64,000 bases of DNA from JBKBKC01 sp046294265 (GTDB taxonomy: Bacteria; Pseudomonadota; Alphaproteobacteria; Rhodobacterales; Rhodobacteraceae): the NCBI GenBank assembly GCA_046294265.1, contig JBKBKC010000006.1:62001-126000 (forward strand), in the 5' to 3' direction. A program made the translations under genes and the position numbers. This document shows positions 1 to 7,320 of this stretch, piece by piece. The notes below the pieces were generated by a model that saw only the letters and a list, made by a program, of their open reading frames with translations, had not been told where the DNA came from and searched no databases. Positions within the stretch are counted from its first letter, which is position 1; the number at the start of each line of letters is the position of its first letter.

Positions 1-1
1 C

Positions 2-511
2 GACTGGTTCGTGCCTCGGGAGGGCTGGCCCGCGCTCGTTTCGGCGCTCTGCGCCACCGGCGAGGCCGAGGCGGTGGAGGCCGCCGCGCGCCCCCCGCCG
101 ACCGCCACGCTCTGCGCCGCGCGCGGCGGGATCGAGGCGCATTTCGCCGGCGAGACCTACGGCGACATCTGGCGCAGCCTGATCGCCTCGGACAGCGATT
201 TCGCCCGCAACACGCGCGACATGCTGGCGAAGGTCTCGCCATTGGCCGCGGCCTGCGCGATCGAAATGCTGCACCGGCTGGGCGATGCGCCGACCTTGCT
301 TCGGGCGCTGGAACTGGAATACCGCTTCGCGCATCGCGCGCTGGAGCATTCCGACATTCTGGAGGGGATCCGCGCCGCTTTGATCGACAAGGACCGCAAC
401 CCCCGCTGGCGCCACGCGGGGCCCGAGGCGGTATCGGCGATGGATGTGGCGCGGATGCTGATGCCGCTGGGGCCGGACGCCTGGCGGATGGACAGGGGAG
501 AAGGCGCATGA
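2..511 (+). CDS. 3-hydroxyisobutyryl-CoA hydrolase (C-terminal part, cut by window start)
   Basis: The reading frame is open from base 2 to the stop at 509-511, so the gene begins before the window and its start is not visible. The last ~120 residues match the C-terminal ECH_2 region of the enoyl-CoA hydratase/isomerase family: an LxxALELEYR-like helix followed by the ALIDKDRNPRW motif that is typical of 3-hydroxyisobutyryl-CoA hydrolases. These enzymes release 3-hydroxyisobutyrate from its CoA ester in valine breakdown. The stop overlaps the next start (ATGA, 508-511), and that gene is the dehydrogenase that uses the released product, which supports the call. An ordinary enoyl-CoA hydratase is less likely because that family lacks this C-terminal extension. 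Confidence 0.85.
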   Translation, partial: DWFVPREGWPALVSALCATGEAEAVEAAARPPPTATLCAARGGIEAHFAGETYGDIWRSLIASDSDFARNTRDMLAKVSPLAAACAIEMLHRLGDAPTLLRALELEYRFAHRALEHSDILEGIRAALIDKDRNPRWRHAGPEAVSAMDVARMLMPLGPDAWRMDRGEGA

Positions 512-1380
512 GGGTCGCGGTGATCGGTCTGGGCAACATGGGCGGGCCGATGGCCGCCAATCTGGTGCGCGCAGGGCATGCGGTGGCAGGATTTGACGTG
601 ACGGGCCGGGGCCCCGAAGGCGTGGACATTGCCGCCAGCGCCGCCGCGGCGGCGGCCGGGGCCGAGGTGGTGATCACCATGCTGCCCGACGGCCCCATCC
701 TGCGCGCCGTCGCCGACGAGGTGATCCCGGCCATGGCCCCCGGCGCGGTCTTCTGCGACTGCTCGACCGTCGATGTGGACAGCGCCCGCGCGGTCTCGGC
801 GCAGGCGCAGGCCGCGGGCCTGATGGCGCTGGACGCGCCGGTATCGGGCGGCACGGGCGGGGCGGCGGCGGGCACGCTGACCTTCATGGCGGGCGGCACG
901 GCCGAGGCCTTTGCCCGGGTTGAGCCCTTGTTTGCCGCCATGGGCCGCAAGGCCGTCCTGTGCGGCGGGCCGGGCGCAGGCCAGGCCGCCAAGATCTGCA
1001 ACAACATGATCCTCGGCGCGACCATGATCGCCACCTGCGAGGCCTTTGCCCTGGCCGACAAGCTGGGCCTGTCGCGCCAGGCGATGTATGACGTGGCCTC
1101 CACCTCCTCGGGCCAGTCATGGAGCCTGACCACCTATTGCCCCGCCCCCGGCGTGGGCCCGCAAAGTCCCGCCGATGCAGGCTACGCCCCCGGCTTTGCC
1201 GCCGAACTGATGCTGAAGGACCTGATGCTGAGCCAGCAGGCCGCCACGGGGGCCGATGCCGACACGCCCATGGGCGCGCTCGCGGCCGAGCTTTACCGCC
1301 GTTTCGTGCAGGACGAAGGTGGGCGCGGACTCGACTTTTCCGCCATGCTGCCCCGGTTCGCGCGGCGCGGGCGCGGCTGA
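508..1380 (+). CDS. mmsB: 3-hydroxyisobutyrate dehydrogenase
   Basis: 290 residues, the usual family length. It oxidises 3-hydroxyisobutyrate to methylmalonate semialdehyde with NAD in valine catabolism (cytoplasmic). The N-terminal Rossmann motif GLGNMGG is at residues 7-13, the substrate motif DAPVSGG at 109-115, and the catalytic lysine is K162 in GQAAKICNN. The C-terminal half is the helical NAD-binding-11 domain. The start overlaps the upstream hydrolase stop by four bases, and the stop overlaps the start of the next regulator gene (TGATG, 1378-1382), so all three appear to be one translationally coupled unit. A related beta-hydroxyacid dehydrogenase (tartronate semialdehyde reductase) is possible, but the neighbour argues for MmsB. 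Confidence 0.92.
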   Translation: MRVAVIGLGNMGGPMAANLVRAGHAVAGFDVTGRGPEGVDIAASAAAAAAGAEVVITMLPDGPILRAVADEVIPAMAPGAVFCDCSTVDVDSARAVSAQAQAAGLMALDAPVSGGTGGAAAGTLTFMAGGTAEAFARVEPLFAAMGRKAVLCGGPGAGQAAKICNNMILGATMIATCEAFALADKLGLSRQAMYDVASTSSGQSWSLTTYCPAPGVGPQSPADAGYAPGFAAELMLKDLMLSQQAATGADADTPMGALAAELYRRFVQDEGGRGLDFSAMLPRFARRGRG

Positions 1381-2024
1381 TGGGCTGGGCCGGGGCCATC
1401 GGCACGCGCTCGGCCGAGGTGCTGGCGCGGCTGGACGGGCTGGCGGAATTGCGGCTGCCCCGGGGCAGCGTCCTCTTTCGGCAGGGCGAGGCCGCGCAGG
1501 GCTTTGTCGTCGTGCTCTCGGGGCGGATCGAGGTGCATCTGACCGGCCCCTCGGGGCGCGAGATCCTGCTCTATGCGGTGGAGCCGGGCCAGTCCTGCGT
1601 GCAGACCACGCTGGGCCTGCTGGGCGATGACCCCTACGCGGGCGAGGGGGTCTGCGCCGCCGACGTGGTGGCGGTGATGATCCCCCGGCCGCTGTTCCTG
1701 TCGCTGATGGATCAGGACGCGGCCTTCCGCGCCTATGTGCTGCGCGCCTTTGGCCAGCGGATGCAGGACATGACCCGGCTTTTGGAGCGCATCGCCTTTG
1801 GCCGGGTCGAGGGGCGGCTGGCGGCAGCCCTTCTGGCGATGGCGGCGGGGGGCGCGGTGCGGGCCACGCAGGCCGAACGGGCCGCGCGCATCGGCACCGC
1901 GCGCGAGGTGGTGTCGCGGCGGCTGGAGGCGATGTCGCAGGCCGGGCTGGTGGCGACCGAGCGCGGTGCGGTGCGGCTCTTGGACGAACCCGCCCTGCGG
2001 CGGCTTGCCGCGGCGGATATGTGA
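1380..2024 (+). CDS. Crp/Fnr-family transcriptional regulator
   Basis: 214 residues. I chose the ATG at 1380 because it overlaps the mmsB stop and gives a normal family length. An N-terminal cyclic-nucleotide-binding-type beta barrel (about 15-110) leads to a dimer helix and a C-terminal winged helix (about 140-205). The recognition helix has R175, E176 and R180 (GTAREVVSRR), the same R-E-x3-R layout that reads TGTGA in E. coli CRP. The effector pocket lacks a clear cAMP phosphate cassette (the Gly-Glu-Leu and Arg-Ser pairs of CRP are missing around 76-93). It carries two cysteines, C73 and C92. No N-terminal Fnr iron-sulfur cysteine cluster is present. The ligand is therefore unknown; a thiol, sulfur or redox signal is only a guess. 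A perfect TGTGA-N6-TCACA site overlaps its own stop codon and precedes the next gene. Confidence 0.88.
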   Translation: MGWAGAIGTRSAEVLARLDGLAELRLPRGSVLFRQGEAAQGFVVVLSGRIEVHLTGPSGREILLYAVEPGQSCVQTTLGLLGDDPYAGEGVCAADVVAVMIPRPLFLSLMDQDAAFRAYVLRAFGQRMQDMTRLLERIAFGRVEGRLAAALLAMAAGGAVRATQAERAARIGTAREVVSRRLEAMSQAGLVATERGAVRLLDEPALRRLAAADM

Positions 2025-2035
2025 CCTGGATCACA
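2020..2035. promoter_or_regulatory. Crp-type operator
   Basis: TGTGACCTGGATCACA is a perfect TGTGA-N6-TCACA palindrome. It overlaps the stop codon of the regulator gene (2022-2024) and lies about 75 bases before the start of the DUF2892 gene. The recognition helix of the regulator just upstream has the matching R-E-x3-R residues. Binding is inferred from sequence, not shown. Confidence 0.7.
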
Positions 2036-2108
2036 GACCGGGTGCCGCAAAAGGCACAGAATGCGCATATGACCCGGACCGACCGGGTTGCCATCAAGGA
2101 TGACGCAC

Positions 2109-2318
2109 ATGCTGAAAACGAATGTCGGCGGGATCGACCGCATCCTGCGAATCGCCGTCGGGCTGGCGCTGCTGGCCTGGTTCTTTCTCGATCAAGGCAC
2201 GGGCTTTTGGCACTATGCCAAGCTGATCGGGATCGTGCCGCTGATGACGGGCCTTCTGTCCACCTGCCCGCTCTACTCGGTCATCGGGGTTTCCACCTGC
2301 CCGATGAAGGGCGCCTGA
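2109..2318 (+). CDS. DUF2892 (YgaP-like) small inner-membrane protein
   Basis: 69 residues from the ATG at 2109. This start has an AAGGA ribosome site eight bases upstream (2096-2100); an ATG at 2100 is in frame but has no site. Two hydrophobic segments (about residues 13-25 and 34-50) form a helical hairpin, and the C-terminal part holds two cysteines in STCPLYSVIGVSTCP, a hallmark of DUF2892. In other bacteria this domain is often fused to or next to rhodanese-type sulfur transferases, but none is present here. It sits directly behind the Crp-like operator, so it is the likely target of the upstream regulator. The biochemical role is unknown. Confidence 0.85.
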   Translation: MLKTNVGGIDRILRIAVGLALLAWFFLDQGTGFWHYAKLIGIVPLMTGLLSTCPLYSVIGVSTCPMKGA

Positions 2319-2360
2319 GGCGGTCACTTCCCTTCCGCCGCACCACCGGGCGCGGGGCAT

Positions 2361-2387
2361 CGCATGCGGGGGGATGCCCCGCATGCG
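2361..2387. terminator. Bidirectional hairpin terminator
   Basis: A perfect 11-base inverted repeat (CGCATGCGGGG / CCCCGCATGCG) with a five-base loop lies between two convergent genes, the DUF2892 gene and the VPLPA-CTERM gene. No clean T run follows, but the position and stem strength fit a terminator serving both. Confidence 0.6.
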
Positions 2388-2398
2388 ACAGGGGTATG

Positions 2399-2959
2399 TT
2401 ACGCCTTGCGCTGACGGCGCGCGGCGCCCGCCATCAGGCCGAAGGCGCCCAGCAACAGCAATCCGCTGGCCGGCAGAGGCACTGCCGACACGCTGTCCAG
2501 CGTTACGTCATCGACCCGGACGTTTCCGCCATTGGAGGACTGGAACGTCAGCGAGGTGATGTTCATGAACCCGGCGAGGTTTGCGAGGCTGAACACCTGC
2601 CCGCCGTTGTTCGCACCGAATGTCGCGACATCAAGCGCGACGCTCCCGCCACCCGAGCTTTCGACGAACAGGGTGTTGTTCGTCCCCTGTCCGAGCAGCT
2701 GGAACCAGAACGACACCGCCGAAAACACGCCGCCGTCAGCGGCCGTGATTGTCGTGGTCTTGCTCCTGTTGTTAAGCGCAAGGCACTCCGGCCCGGACGG
2801 GCCACAGCGGCCCGAGACCACACGGCCATCGGTCACAACGAATGCCGAATCATCGGACCCGTTGAAGGTCAGCGTCGCGGCCAGTGCCGCCGACGTGCCC
2901 ATGGTGACGACCATTGCTGCGGGCGCGAGCACCCGCTTCAAAAACCATCGAAGTTTCAT
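2399..2959 (-). CDS. VPLPA-CTERM sorting domain protein, exported
   Basis: 186 residues from the ATG at 2959, chosen because GGAG sits six bases upstream; an ATG at 2971 has no ribosome site. An N-terminal signal peptide (KRVLAPAAMVVTMGTSAALA region) is followed by a Ser/Gly/Asn-rich beta-type body of about 130 residues with no recognised domain. The C-terminal tail has VPLPA, a hydrophobic helix (SGLLLLGAFGLMAG) and a basic end (RRQRKA). This is the VPLPA variant of the PEP-CTERM signal, which in Rhodobacterales is processed by a dedicated exosortase. The exosortase is not in this window, so it must be encoded elsewhere. Two cysteines in the body may form a disulfide. The gene is less GC-biased than its neighbours, as is common for secreted proteins. 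Its role at the cell surface or in extracellular polymer is inferred. Confidence 0.85.
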   Translation of the reverse strand: MKLRWFLKRVLAPAAMVVTMGTSAALAATLTFNGSDDSAFVVTDGRVVSGRCGPSGPECLALNNRSKTTTITAADGGVFSAVSFWFQLLGQGTNNTLFVESSGGGSVALDVATFGANNGGQVFSLANLAGFMNITSLTFQSSNGGNVRVDDVTLDSVSAVPLPASGLLLLGAFGLMAGAARRQRKA

Positions 2960-3085
2960 GTCTTTCTCCATATGTTCAGCGTTGCCGAGATTATCTCCAG
3001 CGACTGCGGAACATCGTCCGAAGCTTTTCGTTCCAAGGTATTTCGCCTGTCGGGCGCGAAATCACGCTGCCGTCAGGCGGCGGGC

Positions 3086-5938
3086 TCATTCCGCCGCCAC
3101 GCGGCGCGGTTTGAGCATGTCCTTCAGGTAGCGCCCGGTATGGCTGGCCTCCACCGCGGCCACAGCCTCCGGCGTGCCCGTGGCCACGATCCGGCCGCCA
3201 CCGTCGCCGCCCTCGGGGCCGATGTCGATGATCCAGTCGGCGGTCTTGATGACGTCCAGGTTATGCTCGATCACCACCACGGTATTGCCCTGCTCGACCA
3301 GTTCGTGCAGCACTTCCAGCAACTTGCGCACATCCTCGAAATGCAGGCCGGTGGTCGGCTCATCGAGGATATAGAGCGTGCGGCCGGTCGCCCGGCGGCT
3401 CAGCTCCTTTGACAGCTTCACCCGCTGCGCCTCGCCCCCCGACAGCGTGGTGGCCTGCTGGCCCACCTTGATGTAGCCAAGGCCCACCTCGCACAGCGCC
3501 TCCATCTTTTCCCGGATCGCCGGAACGGCCTGGAAAAACGCGCGGGCATCTTCACACGTCATGTCAAGAACATCCGATATGCTCTTGTCCTTGAACTTGA
3601 TTTCCAGGGTTTCGCGGTTGTAGCGCGCGCCCTTGCAGGTCTCGCAGGTCACATAGACGTCGGGCAGAAAGTTCATCTCGATCTTCAGCACCCCGTCGCC
3701 CTGACAGGCCTCGCACCGCCCGCCCTTGACGTTGAAGCTGAAACGCCCCGGCGCATAGCCCCGCGCCTTGGCCTCGGGCAGGCCCGCGAACCAGTCGCGG
3801 ATCGGTCCGAAGGCGCCTGTATAGGTGGCAGGGTTCGACCGAGGCGTGCGCCCGATGGGGCGCTGGTCGATGTCGATCACCTTGTCCAGATGCTCGAAGC
3901 CCCGGATCGTCTCACAGGGCGCAGGCGTCTCGCGCGCGCCGTTCAGGCGCGTGGCGGCGGTCTTGAACAGCGTCTCGATGGTCAGCGTCGATTTCCCGCC
4001 CCCCGAAACGCCCGTCACGCAAACAAACATCCCCAGCGGAAACTCCGCGGTGACGTCTTGCAGGTTGTTCCCCGAAGCCCCCACAACAACGAGCTTTTTC
4101 CCGTTCCCCTTGCGCCGCACCCGCGGCACCGGAATGCTGCGCGCACCGGACAGATACTGCCCCGTGATGCTGGCCGGATCGGCGGCAACCTCGGCCGGCG
4201 TGCCATGCGCGATCACACGCCCGCCATGCACCCCCGCCCCCGGTCCCATGTCGAACACGTAATCCGCCTCGCGGATCGCATCCTCGTCATGTTCGACCAC
4301 CAGCACCGAATTGCCCTGGTCGCGCAGGTTCTTCAGCGTCGTCAGCAGCCGGTCATTGTCGCGCTGGTGCAACCCGATGGATGGTTCGTCCAGCACATAC
4401 AGCACCCCCGTCAGCCCCGAACCGATCTGGCTCGCCAGCCGGATCCGCTGGCTCTCGCCGCCCGAAAGTGTCCCGGCGTTCCGCGCCAGCGTCAGATAGT
4501 CCAGACCGACATTCACAAGGAATCCAAGCCGTTCACGGATTTCCTTCAGGATCGCCCGAGCGATCTCATTGCGCTGGTTGGTCAGGCTGCCGGGCACCGT
4601 CTGCACCCAGTCATGCGCCTCGCGGATCGACATCTGCACCACCTGCCCCACATGCAGCCCGCCGATCTTCACCGCCAAGGCTTCGGGCCGCAGCCTGTAT
4701 CCGCCACAGGTGCCGCAGGCGCGGTTGTTCTGATACCGCTCGATCTCCTCGCGGCTCCAGGCGCTGTCGGTCTCCTTGTAGCGGCGCTCCAGGTTCGGGA
4801 TCACCCCTTCGAACACCCGGCGCACCTTGTAGACCCGCCCGCCCTCGTCATAGCTGAAGTCGATCTCGGTCTCGCCCGACCCGCGCAGGAACACCTGCTG
4901 CACCGCCTCGGGCAGGTCCTTCCACTTCTTCCTGCGGTCAAAGCCATAGTGCCGCGACAGCGCCTCGATGGTCTGGGTGATATAGGGGCTTTTCGACTTG
5001 GCCCAGGGCGCGATGGCCCCCCCCGCCAGCGTCAGGCCCTGATCCGGCACGATCAGCCGCTCATCCACGAACAGTTCCACCCCCAGCCCGTCGCAGCTTG
5101 GGCAAGCCCCGTAGGGCGCATTGAAGGAAAACAGCCGCGGCTCGATCTCGGCAATCGTGAACCCGCTGACCGGGCAGGCGAATTTCTCCGAATAGGTGAT
5201 CCGCCGCGCCTCCTCGTCGGCGATCTCCACCACCGCGATCCCGTCCGCCAGGTTCAGCGCCGTGCGGAAACTGTCCGCCAGCCGCGTCTCAAGCCCCTCT
5301 TTCACCACGATGCGGTCCACCACCACGTCGATGTCATGGCGCAGCTTCTTGTCCAGGGTGGGCGGGTCGTCCAGGTCGTGGAACGCCCCGTCCACCTTGA
5401 CGCGCTGGAACCCCTGCTTCCTCAGGTCAAGGAATTCCTTGCGATATTCCCCCTTCCGGTCGCGGATGATCGGCGCCAGCAGATAGGCGCGGGTGCCCTC
5501 GGCCATCGCCATCACCGCATCCACCATGTCCTGCACCTGCATCGCCTCGATGGGCAGGCCGGTGGCCGGCGAATAGGGCGTGCCCACCCGGGCAAACAAC
5601 AGCCGCATGTAGTCGTAGATCTCCGTCACCGTCCCGACGGTGGACCGGGGGTTCTTCGAGGTCGTCTTCTGCTCGATGGAAATCGCTGGCGACAGGCCCG
5701 AGATATGGTCCACATCCGGCTTGCCCATCATGTCCAGAAACTGCCGCGCATAGGCCGAAAGGCTCTCGACATACCGCCGCTGCCCCTCCGCATAGATCGT
5801 GTCGAAGGCCAGCGACGATTTCCCCGACCCCGACAGCCCGGTGATCACCACCAGCCGGTCCCGCGGAATGTCCACATCCACGCCCTTGAGGTTATGCTCC
5901 CGCGCCCCCCGCACCGAAATGAACTTCGCTTCCGCCAT
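3086..5938 (-). CDS. uvrA: Excinuclease ABC subunit A
   Basis: 950 residues from the ATG at 5938 (MAEAKFISVRGAREHNL, the standard UvrA start); the open frame runs 56 residues further upstream but that part has no similarity. UvrA is the damage-recognition ATPase of nucleotide excision repair. It has two ABC modules: Walker A GLSGSGKSS and signature LSGGESQR with LDEPSIGLH in the first, and GVSGGGKST, LSGGEAQR and LDEPTTGLH in the second. The C-terminal zinc module CEAC...CETC is intact. The first zinc module reads CPVS...CPSC, so one of its four cysteines is replaced by serine, which I recall as common in alphaproteobacteria. A LexA-type box lies 66 bases upstream, so SOS control is expected. 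Confidence 0.97.
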   Translation of the reverse strand: MAEAKFISVRGAREHNLKGVDVDIPRDRLVVITGLSGSGKSSLAFDTIYAEGQRRYVESLSAYARQFLDMMGKPDVDHISGLSPAISIEQKTTSKNPRSTVGTVTEIYDYMRLLFARVGTPYSPATGLPIEAMQVQDMVDAVMAMAEGTRAYLLAPIIRDRKGEYRKEFLDLRKQGFQRVKVDGAFHDLDDPPTLDKKLRHDIDVVVDRIVVKEGLETRLADSFRTALNLADGIAVVEIADEEARRITYSEKFACPVSGFTIAEIEPRLFSFNAPYGACPSCDGLGVELFVDERLIVPDQGLTLAGGAIAPWAKSKSPYITQTIEALSRHYGFDRRKKWKDLPEAVQQVFLRGSGETEIDFSYDEGGRVYKVRRVFEGVIPNLERRYKETDSAWSREEIERYQNNRACGTCGGYRLRPEALAVKIGGLHVGQVVQMSIREAHDWVQTVPGSLTNQRNEIARAILKEIRERLGFLVNVGLDYLTLARNAGTLSGGESQRIRLASQIGSGLTGVLYVLDEPSIGLHQRDNDRLLTTLKNLRDQGNSVLVVEHDEDAIREADYVFDMGPGAGVHGGRVIAHGTPAEVAADPASITGQYLSGARSIPVPRVRRKGNGKKLVVVGASGNNLQDVTAEFPLGMFVCVTGVSGGGKSTLTIETLFKTAATRLNGARETPAPCETIRGFEHLDKVIDIDQRPIGRTPRSNPATYTGAFGPIRDWFAGLPEAKARGYAPGRFSFNVKGGRCEACQGDGVLKIEMNFLPDVYVTCETCKGARYNRETLEIKFKDKSISDVLDMTCEDARAFFQAVPAIREKMEALCEVGLGYIKVGQQATTLSGGEAQRVKLSKELSRRATGRTLYILDEPTTGLHFEDVRKLLEVLHELVEQGNTVVVIEHNLDVIKTADWIIDIGPEGGDGGGRIVATGTPEAVAAVEASHTGRYLKDMLKPRRVAAE

Positions 5939-6003
5939 GACCCGCCCCTGAATACCGCAGTCACAGATAGGCGAGCCGCGCCGAGTCTCCAATCGAAAAA
6001 TGT

Positions 6004-6018
6004 GAACGAAGAATGAAC
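6004..6018 (-). promoter_or_regulatory. LexA (SOS) box of the alphaproteobacterial type
   Basis: On the minus strand the sequence reads GTTCATTCTTCGTTC, an exact GTTC-N7-GTTC direct repeat, the LexA site described for Rhodobacter sphaeroides and other alphaproteobacteria. It lies 66 bases upstream of the uvrA start, in the short gap after the MFS gene stop. uvrA is a classical LexA target. Confidence 0.85.
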
Positions 6019-6023
6019 ATGCG

Positions 6024-7184
6024 TCAGAACGCCCCGCGGCGCCGCGCCAGCCACCCGTGCATGGCGATCCCCGCCAGACAAAGCGGCAGCGCAAACACCA
6101 CCACACCCCATCCGCCCGCCCCCGCCATCATCGCGGCCAGCAGCGGCGTGCCCGTCACCGTGCCCACATTCCCCATCTGCGCGATGGCCCCCGCCGCCCG
6201 CGCCCTGTCCTCAGGCGCGGGGTTCAGCTGCGGGATCGCCGCGAAACTCGCCCCCTGCACCAGCCCCAGGGCCCCCGCAACGATCAGCGCTCCGGCCAGC
6301 ATCGCCCCCTCTCCGAGGCCCAGCCCCAACGCGAACACCCCCACCCCGAAAGCCGCCACCAGAAACCCCGCCTGCACCAGCCGCACCGCCGCCATGTGCC
6401 GCAAGGCCCAGACCCCGAGCGTCAGCGACAGCACGATGGACACCACCGGCATCCCCGTCGCCGCCACATCACGCAGGGCGCCCCCGAACAGCGGCGGCAC
6501 CAGCGTCAACAGCGCCACATAGGCCATCGTGTAAAACACAAAGCCCAGGGCAGGCGCCGACACCCGGGGTGAGGCATAGATCGCCAGATGCTGCGCCACC
6601 ACACCCCCGAACCGCTCGACCTCCCGCGGCGCATCCCGCGGCACCACCCACAGGCACAGGACCGCAGCGCCCGCCATCCAGACCCCATGCCCGACAAACA
6701 GCCCCGCCACCCCGCCCGCCGCCAGTACGACAGGTGCCACAAGCCCCAAAACCGCATAGGTCACACCAAAGAACGACGACCATACCGTCATCGCCAACCC
6801 CTGATGCCGCCCCACCGTCACCCCGGCAATGATCACCGGCCCCGCCACCACGATGACCAGATGCGATACGCCCTCCGCCACCCGCAGCGCCATCATCACG
6901 CCGTAACCCGGCAACCCCGCCTGCACCCCCGAGGCAACCGCCCCCACCACCAGCGCCGCCACCAGCGCCCGCCGCATCCCCACGCGCCCCAGGATCAGCC
7001 CTGCCGTGGTCCCGAACACCAGCCCCACCAGCCCGACAACCGACACCACCAGCCCCAGCGCCACCGGTCCCGCCTCGCCATAGTGCTGCGCCATCACCTC
7101 CCAGACCACCGACACCTTGCCGAACTGCGCTGCCGCCCCCAACCCGGCCAGCCAGACCGCCAGAACCACCCCAACGGCCCGCAT
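6024..7184 (-). CDS. MFS transporter
   Basis: 386 residues, almost entirely hydrophobic, with about twelve membrane helices and short loops, which is the layout of the major facilitator superfamily. A basic GMRR stretch after helix 2 resembles the conserved cytoplasmic loop, and a charged central loop near residues 205-215 (RDAPREVERFG) separates the two halves. The start ATG follows a GGAAGAAG site. The substrate cannot be told from sequence. The gene lies upstream of uvrA in the same direction with an 85-base gap containing the LexA box, so the two are probably separately controlled. Confidence 0.85.
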   Translation of the reverse strand: MRAVGVVLAVWLAGLGAAAQFGKVSVVWEVMAQHYGEAGPVALGLVVSVVGLVGLVFGTTAGLILGRVGMRRALVAALVVGAVASGVQAGLPGYGVMMALRVAEGVSHLVIVVAGPVIIAGVTVGRHQGLAMTVWSSFFGVTYAVLGLVAPVVLAAGGVAGLFVGHGVWMAGAAVLCLWVVPRDAPREVERFGGVVAQHLAIYASPRVSAPALGFVFYTMAYVALLTLVPPLFGGALRDVAATGMPVVSIVLSLTLGVWALRHMAAVRLVQAGFLVAAFGVGVFALGLGLGEGAMLAGALIVAGALGLVQGASFAAIPQLNPAPEDRARAAGAIAQMGNVGTVTGTPLLAAMMAGAGGWGVVVFALPLCLAGIAMHGWLARRRGAF

Positions 7185-7200
7185 GCGCTTCTTCCGTCCT

Positions 7201-7250
7201 CAAATATCCCGGGGGTGAGGCCCGTCAGGGCCGAGGGGGCAGCGCCCCCT
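7201..7250. repeat. Dispersed intergenic hairpin element (copy 1)
   Basis: CAAATATCCCGGGGG is followed by two small hairpins: GGCCC/GGGCC (7219-7232) and AGGGGGC/GCCCCCT with an AGC loop (7234-7250). The 15-base core GGGGGCAGCGCCCCC occurs again at 20848-20862 in the same relative layout. It lies between lpdA and the following minus-strand MFS gene. Confidence 0.6.
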
Positions 7251-7290
7251 GACACGAGGCACCCCGCCATCCCGAAGGCGGCAGGGGGTC

Positions 7291-7314
7291 CAAGGGGGGG
7301 CCTGCCCCCCCTTG
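7291..7314 (-). terminator. lpdA terminator hairpin
   Basis: A perfect ten-base stem (CAAGGGGGGG / CCCCCCCTTG) with a four-base loop lies seven bases after the lpdA stop codon on the minus strand. No U tract is visible, so it could also act as an mRNA 3' end protector. Confidence 0.55.
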
Positions 7315-7320
7315 CCTGCC

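Noticed and set aside
2021..3412. Plus-strand open frame of about 460 codons
   Set aside because: Crosses a terminator, two convergent genes and the end of uvrA; composition is a shadow.
3890..6016. Plus-strand open frame of about 700 codons over uvrA
   Set aside because: Antisense to a certain uvrA gene; composition is Arg/His/Pro-rich as expected from the GC-rich reverse strand.
5939..6106. 56-residue N-terminal extension of UvrA
   Set aside because: Unrelated sequence that would include the LexA box; standard UvrA start is at 5938.
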